Assembly (NCBI GenBank): GCA_024642445.1
Contig: JAHEBG010000063.1
Span: 1-6,728, forward strand
Direction of reading: 5' to 3'
DNA: 6,728 bases
DNA from: Gammaproteobacteria bacterium
GTDB lineage: Bacteria > Pseudomonadota > Gammaproteobacteria > Xanthomonadales > Xanthomonadaceae
How positions within the stretch are numbered: the stretch's first letter is position 1; each line of letters begins with the position of its first letter. Both the position numbers and the translations under genes were made by a program. Below the pieces are notes generated by a model. It saw nothing but the letters and a program-made list of their open reading frames with translations, was not told the DNA's origin and searched no databases. Shown here one piece after another: positions 1-6,698 of the stretch.

Positions 1-377
1 AGGGCGCCTTTACGCCCGCTGATCTGGACAGCAACAGCTGTCTGATGCAGCGCGTGATTTATTTCGATTACGATCAGGATTTGCTGAAGCCGGAGTATCA
101 GGCTATCGTCGCTTGCCACGCCAAGTATCTGCGCGACCGCCCGGCAGCCCAGATGCGTCTGGAAGGCCACGCCGATGAACGCGGCACCCGCGAATACAAC
201 ATGGCTCTGGGTGAGCGTCGTGCCAACGGCGTCAATTCGGCATTTGCCGCCAATTCGGCCGATTCGGGACGTATTGATGTGGTCAGTTCCGGTGAAGAAC
301 GCCCTGTGTGTCTTGACACTGCGGAATCGTGCTGGTCGCAGAATCGTCGGGTTGTCATCAGCTACAGCGTAAAGTAA
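1..377 (+). CDS. pal: Peptidoglycan-associated lipoprotein Pal, C-terminal part (5' end outside window)
   Basis: Pal is the outer-membrane lipoprotein of the Tol-Pal complex; its OmpA-like domain binds peptidoglycan in the periplasm and helps draw in the outer membrane at division. The reading frame is open from base 3 without a start, so the lipobox and linker lie upstream; 124 residues are visible. Counting from base 3, the strand VIYFDYD (residues 18-24) opens the OmpA-like fold. The signature EGHADERGTREYN (54-66) contains the Asp and Arg that in this family contact diaminopimelate. The domain ends with CWSQNRRVVISYS (110-122). An internal ATG at 45 is not the start, because homologous sequence continues before it. 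Four Cys are visible (13, 38, 103, 110). The stop is 4 bases before cpoB, as expected for a tolB-pal-cpoB operon. Identification is near certain. Confidence 0.95.
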   Translation, partial: GAFTPADLDSNSCLMQRVIYFDYDQDLLKPEYQAIVACHAKYLRDRPAAQMRLEGHADERGTREYNMALGERRANGVNSAFAANSADSGRIDVVSSGEERPVCLDTAESCWSQNRRVVISYSVK

Positions 378-381
378 TCCG

Positions 382-1152
382 ATGAAACGCTTGCTAACGG
401 TAACGGCAGTTCTGGCATGCGCCTGCATGCCGGCAATGGCCCAGCGTACCAGTCTGGCTGACCGTGTTGCCGCTCTGGAACAACAGTCTGCCAATCAAAA
501 TCAGGGTGCCAGTCAAGCCAATATGGAACTTTTGAACCGAACCACGCAGATGCAGGATGAAATCCGGACATTGCGTTCCTTGGTGGAACAGTTGCAGAAC
601 GACTTGGAGCAGGCCCGACAACGCAACCGCGAGCAATATATCGATATGGATTCTCGGGTGAGTGCACTGGAGCAACCCGGGGCAGCGGCAAAGCCGGCAA
701 ACGGCATCAGCGCCAATCCTGCGGTTGAACCTGCTGCACCTGCAGTTCCGGTGTCGCCGCCCTCGGCCGGTGAATCGGCCGATTACCAGGCCGCGTATGC
801 ACTGTTGATCAAGCAGGGCGATGCAGTGGGCGCTGTTCGTCTGTTTCAAGCCTTTTTGCAGACGTATCCTGACAGTGCTCTGGCACCGAATGCCTGGTAT
901 TGGTTGGGTGAAAGCTACTACATCACCCGAAATTTCGGTCTGGCATTGCAGAGCTTCGAGGTCATCGGTCAGCGTTTCAGCGGCTCAAGCAAAGCGCCGG
1001 ATGCCCTGCTAAAATCCGGCTATTGCTTAATTGAGTTGAAGAGCGCCGCCAAAGGCCGTGCCGTTCTTGAGCAGGTAATTGCCCGCTATCCGAGCCATCC
1101 GGTGGCAGATATGGCACGTAGCCGCCTGCGCGGACTCAGCCTTGGCCAGTGA
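382..1152 (+). CDS. cpoB: Cell division coordinator CpoB (YbgF), periplasmic Tol-Pal-associated TPR protein
   Basis: CpoB works in the periplasm, where in E. coli it links Tol-Pal outer-membrane constriction with PBP1B-driven septal peptidoglycan synthesis. The 256-residue product has the family layout. A signal peptide (1-20, probable cut AMA|Q) is followed by a heptad-rich coiled coil (about 24-98, rich in Leu, Gln and Glu) that mediates trimerisation in known homologues. A Pro/Ala linker (about 99-130) leads to a C-terminal TPR domain (about 134-250) with typical motifs YPDSALAPNAWYWLGESYY (162-180) and YPSHPVADMARSRL (236-249). A possible lipobox VLAC lies at 10-13, but its hydrophobic stretch is very short, so a soluble protein is more likely. 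The ATG follows the pal stop by 4 bases and has only a weak ribosome site, suggesting translational coupling to pal. The 3' end overlaps queE. Confidence 0.93.
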   Translation: MKRLLTVTAVLACACMPAMAQRTSLADRVAALEQQSANQNQGASQANMELLNRTTQMQDEIRTLRSLVEQLQNDLEQARQRNREQYIDMDSRVSALEQPGAAAKPANGISANPAVEPAAPAVPVSPPSAGESADYQAAYALLIKQGDAVGAVRLFQAFLQTYPDSALAPNAWYWLGESYYITRNFGLALQSFEVIGQRFSGSSKAPDALLKSGYCLIELKSAAKGRAVLEQVIARYPSHPVADMARSRLRGLSLGQ

Positions 1153-1810
1153 TGTTGCCGGTGCTGCAAACCAGCGCCTGAAGCTCACCGAGATCTTTCT
1201 GTCTTTGCAGGGAGAGGCCCGCAGTGCCGGCTTGCCAACCGTGTTCGTACGTTTAACCGGCTGTCCCTTGCGCTGCCAGTACTGCGATACCGCATACGCA
1301 TTCCATGGCGGCGAATGGTTCGATATTCCGGATATCGTGGCGAAAGTTAAGTCCTACGGTGTTTCCCATGTGTGCGTTACCGGCGGTGAGCCGCTGGCAC
1401 AGAAGCGCTGTACGGCCCTGTTGCAGGCGTTGGTGGATGCGGGCCTTTCGGTGTCCTTGGAAACCTCGGGCGCCATCGATATCAGTGAGGTCGACACCCG
1501 GGTGTCGCGCGTGGTCGATATTAAAACCCCCGGTTCGGCCGAATGCGAGCGCAATCTATGGGCCAACATCGATGTGTTGACCCCGCATGACCAGCTGAAA
1601 TTTGTCATCTGCTCGCGCGATGATTACCAGTGGGCGAAGCAGCAATTGGCAGAGCGCGGCTTGAATCAGCGTTGCGAAGTACTGTTTTCGCCCAGCTATA
1701 CTGAAATCACACCGAAGCAACTGGCCGAGTGGATCATCGAAGACCGTCTGCCGGTGCGTTTCCAGATGCAATTGCATAAACAACTTTGGGGCGAGGAGCA
1801 GGGCCGATGA
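1142..1810 (+). CDS. queE: 7-carboxy-7-deazaguanine synthase QueE (radical SAM)
   Basis: QueE converts 6-carboxy-5,6,7,8-tetrahydropterin to 7-carboxy-7-deazaguanine (CDG) in the cytoplasm, the ring-contraction step of the queuosine pathway, using SAM and a [4Fe-4S] cluster. Numbering from the TTG at 1142 gives 222 residues. The substrate-loop motif SLQGE is at 21-25, the cluster motif C41-PLR-C45-QY-C48 is intact, GGEP (81-84) is the SAM-binding motif, LETSG is at 106-110 and the conserved end [12 protein letters not shown] at 206-217. No in-frame ATG or GTG precedes the conserved core. The options are TTG at 1079 (too long, deep inside cpoB), TTG at 1142 and CTG at 1178. I chose 1142 because it gives the usual length; a weak GGA (1132-1134) lies 7 bases upstream. 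It overlaps cpoB by 11 bases, and its stop overlaps the queC start. Function is very secure; the start is inferred. Confidence 0.92.
   Translation: MASDVAGAANQRLKLTEIFLSLQGEARSAGLPTVFVRLTGCPLRCQYCDTAYAFHGGEWFDIPDIVAKVKSYGVSHVCVTGGEPLAQKRCTALLQALVDAGLSVSLETSGAIDISEVDTRVSRVVDIKTPGSAECERNLWANIDVLTPHDQLKFVICSRDDYQWAKQQLAERGLNQRCEVLFSPSYTEITPKQLAEWIIEDRLPVRFQMQLHKQLWGEEQGR
1793..1798 (+). promoter_or_regulatory. Ribosome binding site of queC
   Basis: GAGGAG sits 8 bases before the ATG at 1807 and inside the last codons of queE. It fixes the queC start at 1807 rather than at the upstream in-frame TTG (1786), which would add seven residues not expected in front of the PP-loop strand. Confidence 0.8.
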
Positions 1811-2478
1811 AACGCGCGGTGGTTTTGGTTTCCGGTGGCATGGACTCGGCGGTAACGCTGGCGATTGCCCGTGCCCAGGGTTACGCCTGTTACGCGTTGA
1901 GCGTGAATTACGGTCAGCGCCATGAATCCGAACTGCAAGCGGCAACGCGGGTTGCCGCAATGTTGGGCGCGGTTGAACACAAGGAAGTGCATGTCGATCT
2001 GCGTGCGTTTGGCGGTTCGGCGCTCACAGCCGATATCGACGTTCCTGAATTGCCGAGTGCAGGCATACCGATAACCTATGTGCCGGCCCGCAATACCATC
2101 ATGTTGTCGGTAGCCTTGTCCTGGGCCGAAGTGCTGTCGGCCGATGCCGTGTTCTGTGGTGTCAATGCCGTGGACTATTCCGGCTATCCGGATTGCCGCC
2201 CGGAATACATTAAAGCCTTTGAAGTCATGGCCAACCTTGCCACGCAAGCGGCTGTGGAAGGCCGGGTCATGCACATCGAAACCCCTATTATCGCCATGAG
2301 CAAGTCCGATATCGTGCGCGAGGGCATTCGACTGGGCGTGGATTTTTCACAGACCGTATCCTGCTATCAGGCCGATGCAGAGGGCTTTGCCTGCGGTAAA
2401 TGCGATGCCTGCAGGCTTCGTGCTGAAGGTTTCAGTGCTGCCGGCATCGAAGACAACACGCGATACCTAGCACATTGA
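1807..2478 (+). CDS. queC: 7-cyano-7-deazaguanine (preQ0) synthase QueC
   Basis: QueC is a cytoplasmic ATP-dependent enzyme that turns CDG, the QueE product, into preQ0 by amidation with ammonia followed by dehydration. preQ0 is then reduced by QueF and inserted into tRNAs with GUN anticodons. The 223-residue protein has the family's full length. The ATP pyrophosphatase P-loop SGGMDS is at 9-14, NYGQRH at 34-39, and VPARN at 92-96. The C-terminal zinc site has four Cys at 186, 196, 199 and 202 (SCY, then CGKCDAC). The start overlaps the queE stop as ATGA and has a strong ribosome site, so the two genes are translationally coupled and share consecutive reactions. The next gene is a tRNA whose promoter begins at or just after this stop. 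No residue expected for activity is missing. Confidence 0.96.
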   Translation: MKRAVVLVSGGMDSAVTLAIARAQGYACYALSVNYGQRHESELQAATRVAAMLGAVEHKEVHVDLRAFGGSALTADIDVPELPSAGIPITYVPARNTIMLSVALSWAEVLSADAVFCGVNAVDYSGYPDCRPEYIKAFEVMANLATQAAVEGRVMHIETPIIAMSKSDIVREGIRLGVDFSQTVSCYQADAEGFACGKCDACRLRAEGFSAAGIEDNTRYLAH

Positions 2479-2490
2479 TTTATTTTTGGT

Positions 2491-2503
2491 TATAATGGGC
2501 GTC
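2491..2503 (+). promoter_or_regulatory. -10 box and GC-rich discriminator of the tRNA-Lys promoter
   Basis: A consensus TATAAT (2491-2496) is followed by GGGCGTC, a GC-rich stretch up to the expected start near 2503, about 9 bases before the mature tRNA. GC-rich discriminators are known to mark stringently controlled stable-RNA promoters. The -35 region is poor: 17 bases upstream reads TAGCAC, inside the end of queC, and the better TTGATT (2475-2480) is only 10 bases away, which is too close. The promoter function is inferred from this arrangement. Confidence 0.65.
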
Positions 2504-2511
2504 CATTCGAT

Positions 2512-2587
2512 GGGTCGTTAGCTCAGTCGGTAGAGCAGAAGACTTTTAATCTTTTGGTCGAAGGTTCGAATCCTTCACGACCCACCA
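2512..2587 (+). tRNA. tRNA-Lys (anticodon UUU)
   Basis: This is a complete 76-base tRNA with an encoded 3' CCA (2585-2587). The acceptor stem GGGTCGT (2512-2518) pairs with ACGACCC (2577-2583), and the discriminator base is A2584. The D stem is GCTC/GAGC (2521-2524 and 2533-2536). The anticodon stem GAAGA/TCTTT (2538-2542 and 2550-2554) closes with one G-U pair around the loop CTTTTAA, giving anticodon TTT at 2545-2547, which reads AAA and AAG. The T arm is GAAGG/CCTTC with loop TTCGAAT. The sequence closely follows E. coli tRNA-Lys as I remember it. Although it follows queE and queC, it is not a queuosine substrate, since that base is placed only in GUN anticodons (Tyr, His, Asn, Asp). Its position after queC is the usual one in related genomes. 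Confidence 0.97.
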
Positions 2588-2596
2588 TTCGAATAC

Positions 2597-2628
2597 ACAC
2601 CTGGACTTTTATCCAGGTGTTTTTTTTT
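2597..2628 (+). terminator. Intrinsic terminator after tRNA-Lys
   Basis: ACACCTGGA (2597-2605) and TCCAGGTGT (2612-2620) form a perfect 9-bp stem around the six-base loop CTTTTA. Eight T residues follow (2621-2628), continuing the last T of the stem. This is a textbook Rho-independent terminator. It ends the tRNA transcript and any read-through from the pal-queC operon, so the peptidase genes need their own promoter. Confidence 0.93.
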
Positions 2629-2632
2629 GGTT

Positions 2633-2661
2633 TTGCCGGCAGAAAGCGTAGCATCTATACT
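2633..2661 (+). promoter_or_regulatory. Candidate distal sigma-70 promoter for the S9 peptidase genes
   Basis: TTGCCG (2633-2638) and TATACT (2656-2661) are separated by 17 bases, with four and five of six consensus matches. It lies directly after the tRNA terminator. Transcription would begin near 2668 and leave an untranslated leader of about 120 bases. This is a pattern match only. Confidence 0.4.
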
Positions 2662-2728
2662 GTTTTTTCATGGGCTTGCATGCGGGTAGTGGTCAACTAG
2701 GCTGTGGCTTGGTCATTGGCATAAAAGT

Positions 2729-2756
2729 TGTTTATTACCGGCGACCACCGTAAAAT
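2729..2756 (+). promoter_or_regulatory. Candidate proximal promoter for the S9 peptidase genes
   Basis: TAAAAT (2751-2756, five of six matches) lies 16 bases after TTGTTT (2729-2734), a weak -35 with only its first three bases in consensus. A start near 2763 would give a leader of about 27 bases before the ATG at 2790. It could act instead of, or in addition to, the distal candidate at 2633-2661. Confidence 0.35.
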
Positions 2757-2789
2757 GAGCCTACAACATCACTTATTGGGTTATCTGGC

Positions 2790-4727
2790 ATGCGGAAGTT
2801 AACAGTTGCGGTCTTGGCGTTGGTCATGGGGTTGTGTACGGCAGTCGCTTCGGCAGTCGAGCAGATTCCGGTAGACAATTTTTTCAGAGACTCCAGTTTT
2901 GACAATGTCAAAATATCTCCGGACGGACGATATCTGGCAGCAACGGTTCCGCTTGAAAAGCTGACAGCGCTGGTGGTAATGGATTTGGAAAGCAAGAAAA
3001 TTACCGGCTCGTTCAGGCCACAGGAAAAAGCCCATATTGGCCAATTTTATTGGGTCAATAATGAGCGCCTGATTTTTACTTCTGGTGTGCGTGAAGGCAA
3101 GTTTGCCAGACCTTCGGGTACCGGGGTTTATTACGCAATGAATGCCGATGGATCCAAGATTGGCACAGCGTATGGCCGAGGATACTACCCGCAATTGCTC
3201 GACTCCATGAAGGACGACGATAAGTACGTGTTGGTGCAGTATGCCTCCGATGGCGGTTCAAGTACCTACGGAAAACTGAATGTTGAAAATGGCGATATTC
3301 AGGCAACACGCCGTCGCCCGCCAGTTGAAGGCTATGGTCAGTTCATCACCGACAATGCTTCAGAAGTACGCCTGTATGTAATGGGCAAGAACTTTAAGGA
3401 TTACAAAGTGTATATCCGAAAAGGCGATAGCTGGAGCTGGGATATTCTGCATGAAACCAAAAGCACCGAGCAGGACTTTGAATACAAGGCGTTCTCTGCC
3501 GATAATACGTTGGTTTATTTCACGCTGAGTGAGAAATCCGGACCCGACGGACTTTACTCCTACAACATCAAAACCGGTGAAAGGAAGTTGGTTTCCAGGG
3601 ACGATAATGTCAACCCCGGCGTGGTCATGACCTCGCCCGTGGATGGCACGCCTTATGCGGTGCGTTATGAGGACGGATTCCCTCGTTACGATTGGCTGGA
3701 TAAAAACAACCCATATGCCCGCGCACTCCTTACCATGCAGGCATCGTTCAAGGATGCCGATGTCTATCCGGTGTCCTCGACCAGGTCGGGAGACAAGGTG
3801 GTGTATGCGGTATTTTCGGATACACTTGCCGGCGACTATTATTTATTCGACATCAAGGCGCAGCAGGCACGTCATTTGGTATCCCGCATGTCTTGGCTTG
3901 ATCCCGCAAAAATGGCCCTTATGGAACCTATGAAATTCAAGGCGCGTGATGGTCTTGAACTGGAAGTATTCGTAACACTCCCGAAAGATTCCAAAGGAAA
4001 GAATCTACCGCTGATCGTCAACCCACACGGCGGACCTTTCGGCCCTTACGATACCTGGGGTTTCAACCCGGAAACCCAGATGCTTGCCAACCGAGGTTAT
4101 GCGGTGATGCAGGTCAATTTCCGCGGTTCGGGCAATTACGGCAAAGAATTCCAGGAAAAAGGCTATCGCCAGTGGGGCAAGCAGATGCAGGATGACGTTA
4201 CGGATGCAACCCGATGGGCGATAAGCCAGGGATTTGCAGATCCGAATCGAATCTGCATCTATGGCGCCAGTTATGGCGCTTACACTGCACTTATGGGGGC
4301 AGCTAAGGAGCCTAGCTTATACCGCTGCGCTGTAGGCAACGTGGGTGTGTATGATCTGCCTGATATCGTTTCTTACGATTCCGGACAGGGCGGTGGCATG
4401 AACCCATTGAAAGTATTTTTCCGTGAAACGACAAACTCGTCGGACATGGAGTCTTCTCCAACGCGAGTGGCAAATCGCATTAAAGTGCCCGTATATCTCA
4501 TGGCCGGCGAGAAAGACACCACGGCTCCGCAGGAACAGACGAAAAAAATGTATAAAGCGCTTACTGATGCCGGAGTTCCGGTACAGATGAAAATCTATGA
4601 AGGCGAAGAGCATGGCAACGTTTTGGTTGAAAACCAACGTGATTTTGCTAATCGATTGCTGGCCTTTCTGGAGGCGAATCTCAAGCCTGGAAATATTCAG
4701 TCCAGTGATTTGAAGCCTGTCCAATAA
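2790..4727 (+). CDS. Secreted S9 family (prolyl oligopeptidase-type) serine peptidase, copy 1
   Basis: This gene encodes a 645-residue exported hydrolase, probably a periplasmic peptidase acting on short peptides; the exact substrate cannot be read from the sequence. A signal peptide (1-22, MRK then a hydrophobic core, probable cut ASA|V) is followed by a beta-propeller-like region (about 35-375) with WD/TolB-type strands such as ISPDGRYLA (42-50). The alpha/beta-hydrolase domain spans about 383-632. It carries NPHGGP (411-416, oxyanion region), NFRGSGNYG (443-451), nucleophile Ser494 in GASYGAY (492-498), Asp576 in AGEKDTTAP (572-580) and His608 in EEHGN (606-610), so the triad is complete. 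S9 relatives often have GGY where this has GAY. The ATG at 2790 is supported by the signal peptide, although the ribosome site is weak. A paralogue follows after 48 bases. The family is sure; subfamily S9C-like is likely. Confidence 0.9.
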   Translation: MRKLTVAVLALVMGLCTAVASAVEQIPVDNFFRDSSFDNVKISPDGRYLAATVPLEKLTALVVMDLESKKITGSFRPQEKAHIGQFYWVNNERLIFTSGVREGKFARPSGTGVYYAMNADGSKIGTAYGRGYYPQLLDSMKDDDKYVLVQYASDGGSSTYGKLNVENGDIQATRRRPPVEGYGQFITDNASEVRLYVMGKNFKDYKVYIRKGDSWSWDILHETKSTEQDFEYKAFSADNTLVYFTLSEKSGPDGLYSYNIKTGERKLVSRDDNVNPGVVMTSPVDGTPYAVRYEDGFPRYDWLDKNNPYARALLTMQASFKDADVYPVSSTRSGDKVVYAVFSDTLAGDYYLFDIKAQQARHLVSRMSWLDPAKMALMEPMKFKARDGLELEVFVTLPKDSKGKNLPLIVNPHGGPFGPYDTWGFNPETQMLANRGYAVMQVNFRGSGNYGKEFQEKGYRQWGKQMQDDVTDATRWAISQGFADPNRICIYGASYGAYTALMGAAKEPSLYRCAVGNVGVYDLPDIVSYDSGQGGGMNPLKVFFRETTNSSDMESSPTRVANRIKVPVYLMAGEKDTTAPQEQTKKMYKALTDAGVPVQMKIYEGEEHGNVLVENQRDFANRLLAFLEANLKPGNIQSSDLKPVQ

Positions 4728-4731
4728 AAAC

Positions 4732-4756
4732 AACGGCGCCGCAAGGCGCCGTTTCT
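4732..4756. terminator. GC-rich hairpin between the two peptidase genes (possible partial terminator)
   Basis: AACGGCGCC (4732-4740) and GGCGCCGTT (4745-4753) form a perfect 9-bp stem capped by GCAA, a stable GNRA-type tetraloop. It starts 5 bases after the stop of the first peptidase gene. On the + strand the tail is short (stem-end TT, then TCT), so termination may be incomplete and the downstream gene could receive read-through. On the - strand the tail reads TGTTTTTATTGG, which is richer in T, but no - strand gene is present. The element may also protect the 3' end of the upstream mRNA. Confidence 0.65.
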
Positions 4757-4775
4757 AAATAAAAATATCATTTCA

Positions 4776-6698
4776 ATGAAAATAAAAATTTTGGTTCTAT
4801 CGGCAATTCTAGCATTCAGCCAGGCCGCACTTGCACTGACGGCTGCGGATTTCCTGAAAGACGCCGAGTTCAATTCGGTTGCGTTGTCGCCCACGGGTGA
4901 ATACCTGGCAGTGACCGTTCCGATCAGTAACCGCTCAGCGCTGGCTATCATACGTTTGGCCGACATGAAAACCACTGGGGTTTTCAAACCGGAAAGCGAA
5001 GCCTATATTGATGATTTTATCTGGGTTAACGACACGCGCATCCTGTTCAATACGGCGAAAAAAATTGGCCGTTTGGAGCAGCCGTATCTATTGCCCGGTT
5101 TATGGGGCATGGATGCGGATGGCTCCAATAAAAAACGGATATCCAATTTACGTTCAATGCTGAGTGACTTGCCAAACGACGATAATAATATTCTGGTTCA
5201 GTACTACGATTCTTTGTATCGCACGACTTACGGATTACAGAACGTCTATACCGGTCAGGTAATACCGTCCAAGCATGTGTCGCCGGTAAAGAAAATCGAC
5301 AAGCTGACTGCTGGCGGCTATTTCGCAGATGGTAAGGGCGACGTGCTGGTTTTTCTGGCCGGGCGTGAAGGCACCGAAGACAGCATTTTTTTCTTCAGAA
5401 AGACAATGGCAGATCCCTGGGTACAGGTCTACGATTCGGCCGTAACCAAAGATGATATTTTTTTCATGGGCTATGCCAAGGGCAATCAAGCCGTTTATTT
5501 TCAGCGTGAAAATTCGCTAGGCGGCCCGGATTCAATAATTTCCATCGGTATGGACGGCCATGAAATTAATGAGGTGCTTAAAGACGACAATGTAGATCCG
5601 TTTACTGGCTTGCTATCTCCTGAGGACGGCAGCCTCTATGCGGTAAAGTTCTTGGACGGCAAACCTCGATACGAATATATTGAGCCGAAAAGCCCGTTTG
5701 CCTTAGACCACCAAAAATTGCGTAACAGCTTTCCTGGGCAAGACGTAAGGTCGTTGGGGTACACGAAAAAAAGCGACAAGGCCATTTATTATGTGTCATC
5801 AGACCGCAACCCAGGCGATTACTATTTATACAATCGCACAACGGGCAAAGCCGATTATGTGCTTTCCGATAAGCGCTGGATTGATCCGGATACCATGGCC
5901 GAAACCTTGCCGATCAAGTACAAGGCCCGTGACGGGCTTGAAATCGAGGCGTTGTTAACCCGTCCCAAAGGCCAAGATAAAGGGCTACCAACCGTCATTT
6001 ATCCACACGGCGGCCCAATGGGCATCTATGATCGCTGGGGCTTCGATTCCGAAGTGCAGTTTCTTGCCAGCCGTGGCTATGCCGTAGTTCAGGTCAATTT
6101 CAGGGGCTCAGGCAACTACGGTAAAAAATTTAAAGAAGCCGGATACCGCCAATGGGGCGGCGCCATGCAGGACGATTTGACCGATGCCACCCAATGGTTG
6201 GTTACGCAGGGCATGGCAAATCCCAAAAAAATCTGCATCTACGGCTCCAGTTACGGCGCTTATGCGGCGCTTATGGGTGTGGCCAAAGAGCCTGGTCTGT
6301 ACGCTTGCGCCATAGGCAATGTCGGTGTGTACGATATTCCCAAAGTCATCAAGGACGACACAATTAATGCGTATGAACGCTATTCTTCTGGTTGGTGGGC
6401 AAAAAAGTTTTTCATTGAAACCATTGGCACAAACGATTTAGAAGCAATATCTCCAGTTCGTCTTGCCTCTTCCATTAAAGTTCCAGTTTTATTGGCCGGC
6501 GGTGAGTTGGATTTCACTGCGCCTATTGGACATACGAAGAAAATGCACGAAGCTTTGAATAAAGCGGGCGTCCCGGTTGAGATGAAAATCTATCTCAATG
6601 AGGGCCATGGCAATTATTTATTGGAAAACCAGCTGGATTGGGCTAACCGACTGGTTGAATTCCTCGATAAACACATCGGTCCGAGCTCTGGTAGCTGA
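4776..6698 (+). CDS. Secreted S9 family (prolyl oligopeptidase-type) serine peptidase, copy 2
   Basis: This is the paralogue of the gene just upstream: 640 residues with the same layout. A signal peptide (1-20, probable cut ALA|L) precedes a propeller-like region (about 33-373, with LSPTGEYLAVTVP at 37-49). The hydrolase domain (about 381-630) has YPHGGP (409-414), NFRGSGNYG (441-449), Ser492 in GSSYGAY (490-496), Asp579 in GELDFTAP (576-583) and His611 in NEGHGN (608-613), so the triad is complete. Nucleophile and Asp are 87 residues apart against 82 in the first copy; the extra length falls in an aromatic-rich stretch (about 529-546, with YERYSSGWW). No clear ribosome site precedes the ATG, only A/T-rich sequence after a hairpin. 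A TATCAT (4766-4771) is close enough for a nearly leaderless start, or the gene may depend on read-through. The substrate is unknown; a periplasmic peptidase is likely. Confidence 0.9.
   Translation: MKIKILVLSAILAFSQAALALTAADFLKDAEFNSVALSPTGEYLAVTVPISNRSALAIIRLADMKTTGVFKPESEAYIDDFIWVNDTRILFNTAKKIGRLEQPYLLPGLWGMDADGSNKKRISNLRSMLSDLPNDDNNILVQYYDSLYRTTYGLQNVYTGQVIPSKHVSPVKKIDKLTAGGYFADGKGDVLVFLAGREGTEDSIFFFRKTMADPWVQVYDSAVTKDDIFFMGYAKGNQAVYFQRENSLGGPDSIISIGMDGHEINEVLKDDNVDPFTGLLSPEDGSLYAVKFLDGKPRYEYIEPKSPFALDHQKLRNSFPGQDVRSLGYTKKSDKAIYYVSSDRNPGDYYLYNRTTGKADYVLSDKRWIDPDTMAETLPIKYKARDGLEIEALLTRPKGQDKGLPTVIYPHGGPMGIYDRWGFDSEVQFLASRGYAVVQVNFRGSGNYGKKFKEAGYRQWGGAMQDDLTDATQWLVTQGMANPKKICIYGSSYGAYAALMGVAKEPGLYACAIGNVGVYDIPKVIKDDTINAYERYSSGWWAKKFFIETIGTNDLEAISPVRLASSIKVPVLLAGGELDFTAPIGHTKKMHEALNKAGVPVEMKIYLNEGHGNYLLENQLDWANRLVEFLDKHIGPSSGS

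Noticed and set aside
1556..2274. Long open frames on the - strand across queE and queC.
   Set aside because: They are antisense to well-recognised genes, lack recognisable motifs and have no promoter or ribosome site; they are coding shadows.
2512..2628. tRNA-Lys as an integration (att) site for a genomic island carrying the peptidase genes.
   Set aside because: No copy of the tRNA 3' end occurs downstream in the window, no integrase is present, and the tRNA is followed by its own terminator.
2689..2748. Inverted repeat GTGGTC / GACCAC (2689-2694 and 2743-2748) in the leader of the first peptidase gene.
   Set aside because: Only 6 bp with a 48-base loop; too weak to call a riboswitch or regulatory hairpin.
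2678..2795. Direct repeat GCATGCGG at 2678-2685 and 2788-2795, the second copy covering the start codon of the first peptidase gene.
   Set aside because: Eight bases with a palindromic core can recur by chance within 110 bases, and nothing else supports an operator.
2790..2856. Lipoprotein signal in the first peptidase (Cys16 in the hydrophobic segment).
   Set aside because: The residues before Cys16 are MGL; position -1 is Leu, which does not fit a lipobox, and a signal peptidase I site ASA|V follows.
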